From UBA5972 sp964637875 (GTDB lineage Bacteria > Pseudomonadota > Alphaproteobacteria > Rhodobacterales > Rhodobacteraceae): a DNA stretch of 6,739 bases. Within the stretch, counting starts at the first letter, position 1; each line of letters starts with the position of its first letter. The position numbers were made by a program, and so were the translations under genes. Location: the NCBI GenBank assembly GCA_964637875.1, contig CAZWXK010000087.1, positions 1 through 6,739 on the forward strand, given 5' to 3'. The notes beneath the pieces are model-generated. The model had not been told where the DNA came from. It did not search any database and saw only the letters and a list, made by a program, of their open reading frames with translations. This document shows positions 6,391-6,739 of the stretch, piece after piece.

Positions 6391-6418
6391 ATTATTTCAC
6401 GTTTTCGCAAATTTGCAA
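6391..6418 (-). promoter_or_regulatory. Predicted sigma-70 promoter of the regulator gene
   Basis: On the - strand a -35-like TTGCAA (6413-6418, 4 of 6 matches to TTGACA) is followed after 16 bases by AATAAT (6391-6396, 5 of 6 matches to TATAAT). Transcription would start near 6384, giving a 5' leader of roughly 35 bases before the ATG at 6348. This is the most AT-rich stretch of the window. It overlaps the proposed operator at the -35 element. Prediction by eye only. Confidence 0.5.
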
Positions 6419-6420
6419 AA
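6403..6420. promoter_or_regulatory. Putative ScfR operator, tandem TTTGCAAA-type boxes
   Basis: TTCGCAAA (6404-6411) abuts TTTGCAAA (6412-6419). Together they form an 18-bp palindrome with one mismatched pair, TTTcGCAAATTTGCaAAA, whose core GCAAATTTGC is perfect. TTTGCAAA-type boxes are the reported recognition elements of ScfR regulators such as PccR, where two boxes are spaced apart; here they directly abut. The site covers the predicted -35 element, consistent with autorepression (inference). Confidence 0.6.
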
Positions 6421-6458
6421 TATCCGATCATGCATGGATCCGGTCGTGCGGGCTGGCC

Positions 6459-6739
6459 TCAGTCAAGTTCTTCGACATCCAGAGGGCCGGCCATGCGGGC
6501 CACATGGATGATCCAGGCGGTGGCCAGCAGCGAGGCGACCGCTGTTGCCACCATGACGTAAAGCAGGGGAAATGGTCCGGTTTCCGGCGTCAGCAACGCA
6601 CCGGTTACTGCCGCAAGGCTGGCGCCCCCGCCCAGCATGATCGCACCGCCCAACCCGGCTGCGCTGCCGGCCAGCTGAGGGCGAACCGACAACATGCCGG
6701 CGTTCGAGTTGGGAAGAACCATGCCATTGCCCAGCCCGA
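6459..6739 (-). CDS. MFS transporter, probably Bcr/CflA-type exporter (C-terminal fragment)
   Basis: The frame is open to the window edge, so only the last 93 or so residues are visible and the start is off-window. They begin GLGNGMVLPNSNAG, the Gly/Pro/Asn/Ala-rich pattern seen at the corresponding helix of Bcr/CflA drug-resistance family exporters. Two hydrophobic segments follow, AGLGGAIMLGGGASLAAV and PLLYVMVATAVASLLATAWI, which would be the last two transmembrane helices. A short acidic tail (GPLDVEELD) ends the protein. MFS proteins of this group export small molecules by proton antiport at the inner membrane; substrate cannot be told. It lies 110 bases upstream of the regulator on the same strand, but the predicted promoter between them suggests separate transcription. 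MFS is fairly secure, the Bcr/CflA subgroup less so. Confidence 0.7.
   Translation of the reverse strand, partial: GLGNGMVLPNSNAGMLSVRPQLAGSAAGLGGAIMLGGGASLAAVTGALLTPETGPFPLLYVMVATAVASLLATAWIIHVARMAGPLDVEELD

Noticed and set aside
6421..6458. Possible terminator for the exporter gene around GATCATGCATGGATC
   Set aside because: Only a 4-bp stem with a 7-base loop is possible and no T-tract follows on the - strand, so there is no real support for a terminator.
5329..6561. Long open frame on the + strand (410 codons) opposite the regulator
   Set aside because: The - strand encodes a well-formed ScfR regulator across its whole length; the + frame has no recognisable domain and runs through the promoter region.
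1..6739. CRISPR arrays, insertion sequences, tRNA or rRNA genes
   Set aside because: I saw no regularly spaced repeats, transposase-like coding, terminal inverted repeats or RNA gene signatures; the window is nearly all accounted for by protein-coding genes.

Overview
The window is GC-rich DNA with compact, overlapping genes and strongly GC-ending codons. This fits an alphaproteobacterium of the Rhodobacterales/Paracoccus type. That placement is an inference from composition, from the ScfR-type regulator and from the gene combination; no rRNA or taxonomic marker is present.

Layout: (1) Positions 1-4913, + strand, hold a tightly packed four-gene operon whose first gene starts upstream of the window. 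In order these are the molybdopterin-binding large subunit of a xanthine dehydrogenase/aldehyde oxidase-family hydroxylase (5' truncated), a 540-residue iron-sulfur protein of the 6-hydroxynicotinate reductase family, a UPF0280 (ApbE-like) protein and a DUF1185/PF06684 'amino acid synthesis' protein. The junctions are an 8-base overlap, a 1-base gap and a 41-base overlap, so these genes are almost certainly co-transcribed. (2) A convergent gene on the - strand (6348-4945) encodes an XRE-HTH regulator of the short-chain fatty acyl-CoA regulator (ScfR) family. (3) Upstream of it, a 110-base intergenic region (6349-6458) carries a predicted promoter for the regulator, overlapped by TTTGCAAA-type boxes that look like an ScfR operator. 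(4) The right edge (6739-6459, - strand) is the C-terminal end of an MFS, probably Bcr/CflA-type, exporter.

How they may work together: the molybdenum enzyme would hydroxylate an N-heteroaromatic ring next to nitrogen, and the reductase would partly reduce the resulting oxo-ring. This is the logic of the nicotinate fermentation pathway of Eubacterium barkeri, in which the reductase carries covalently bound flavin plus FeS clusters. The ApbE-like UPF0280 protein is a good candidate for attaching that flavin, and the DUF1185 protein may act on the reduced ring or its amino-acid-like product. An acyl-CoA-responsive regulator next door would fit a pathway feeding CoA intermediates. The true substrate cannot be read from the window. 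The most notable points are this operon as a possible reductive N-heterocycle degradation system, the putative dedicated flavinylation partner, a hairpin-dense low-complexity tail on the reductase gene, and the operator/promoter overlap ahead of the regulator.
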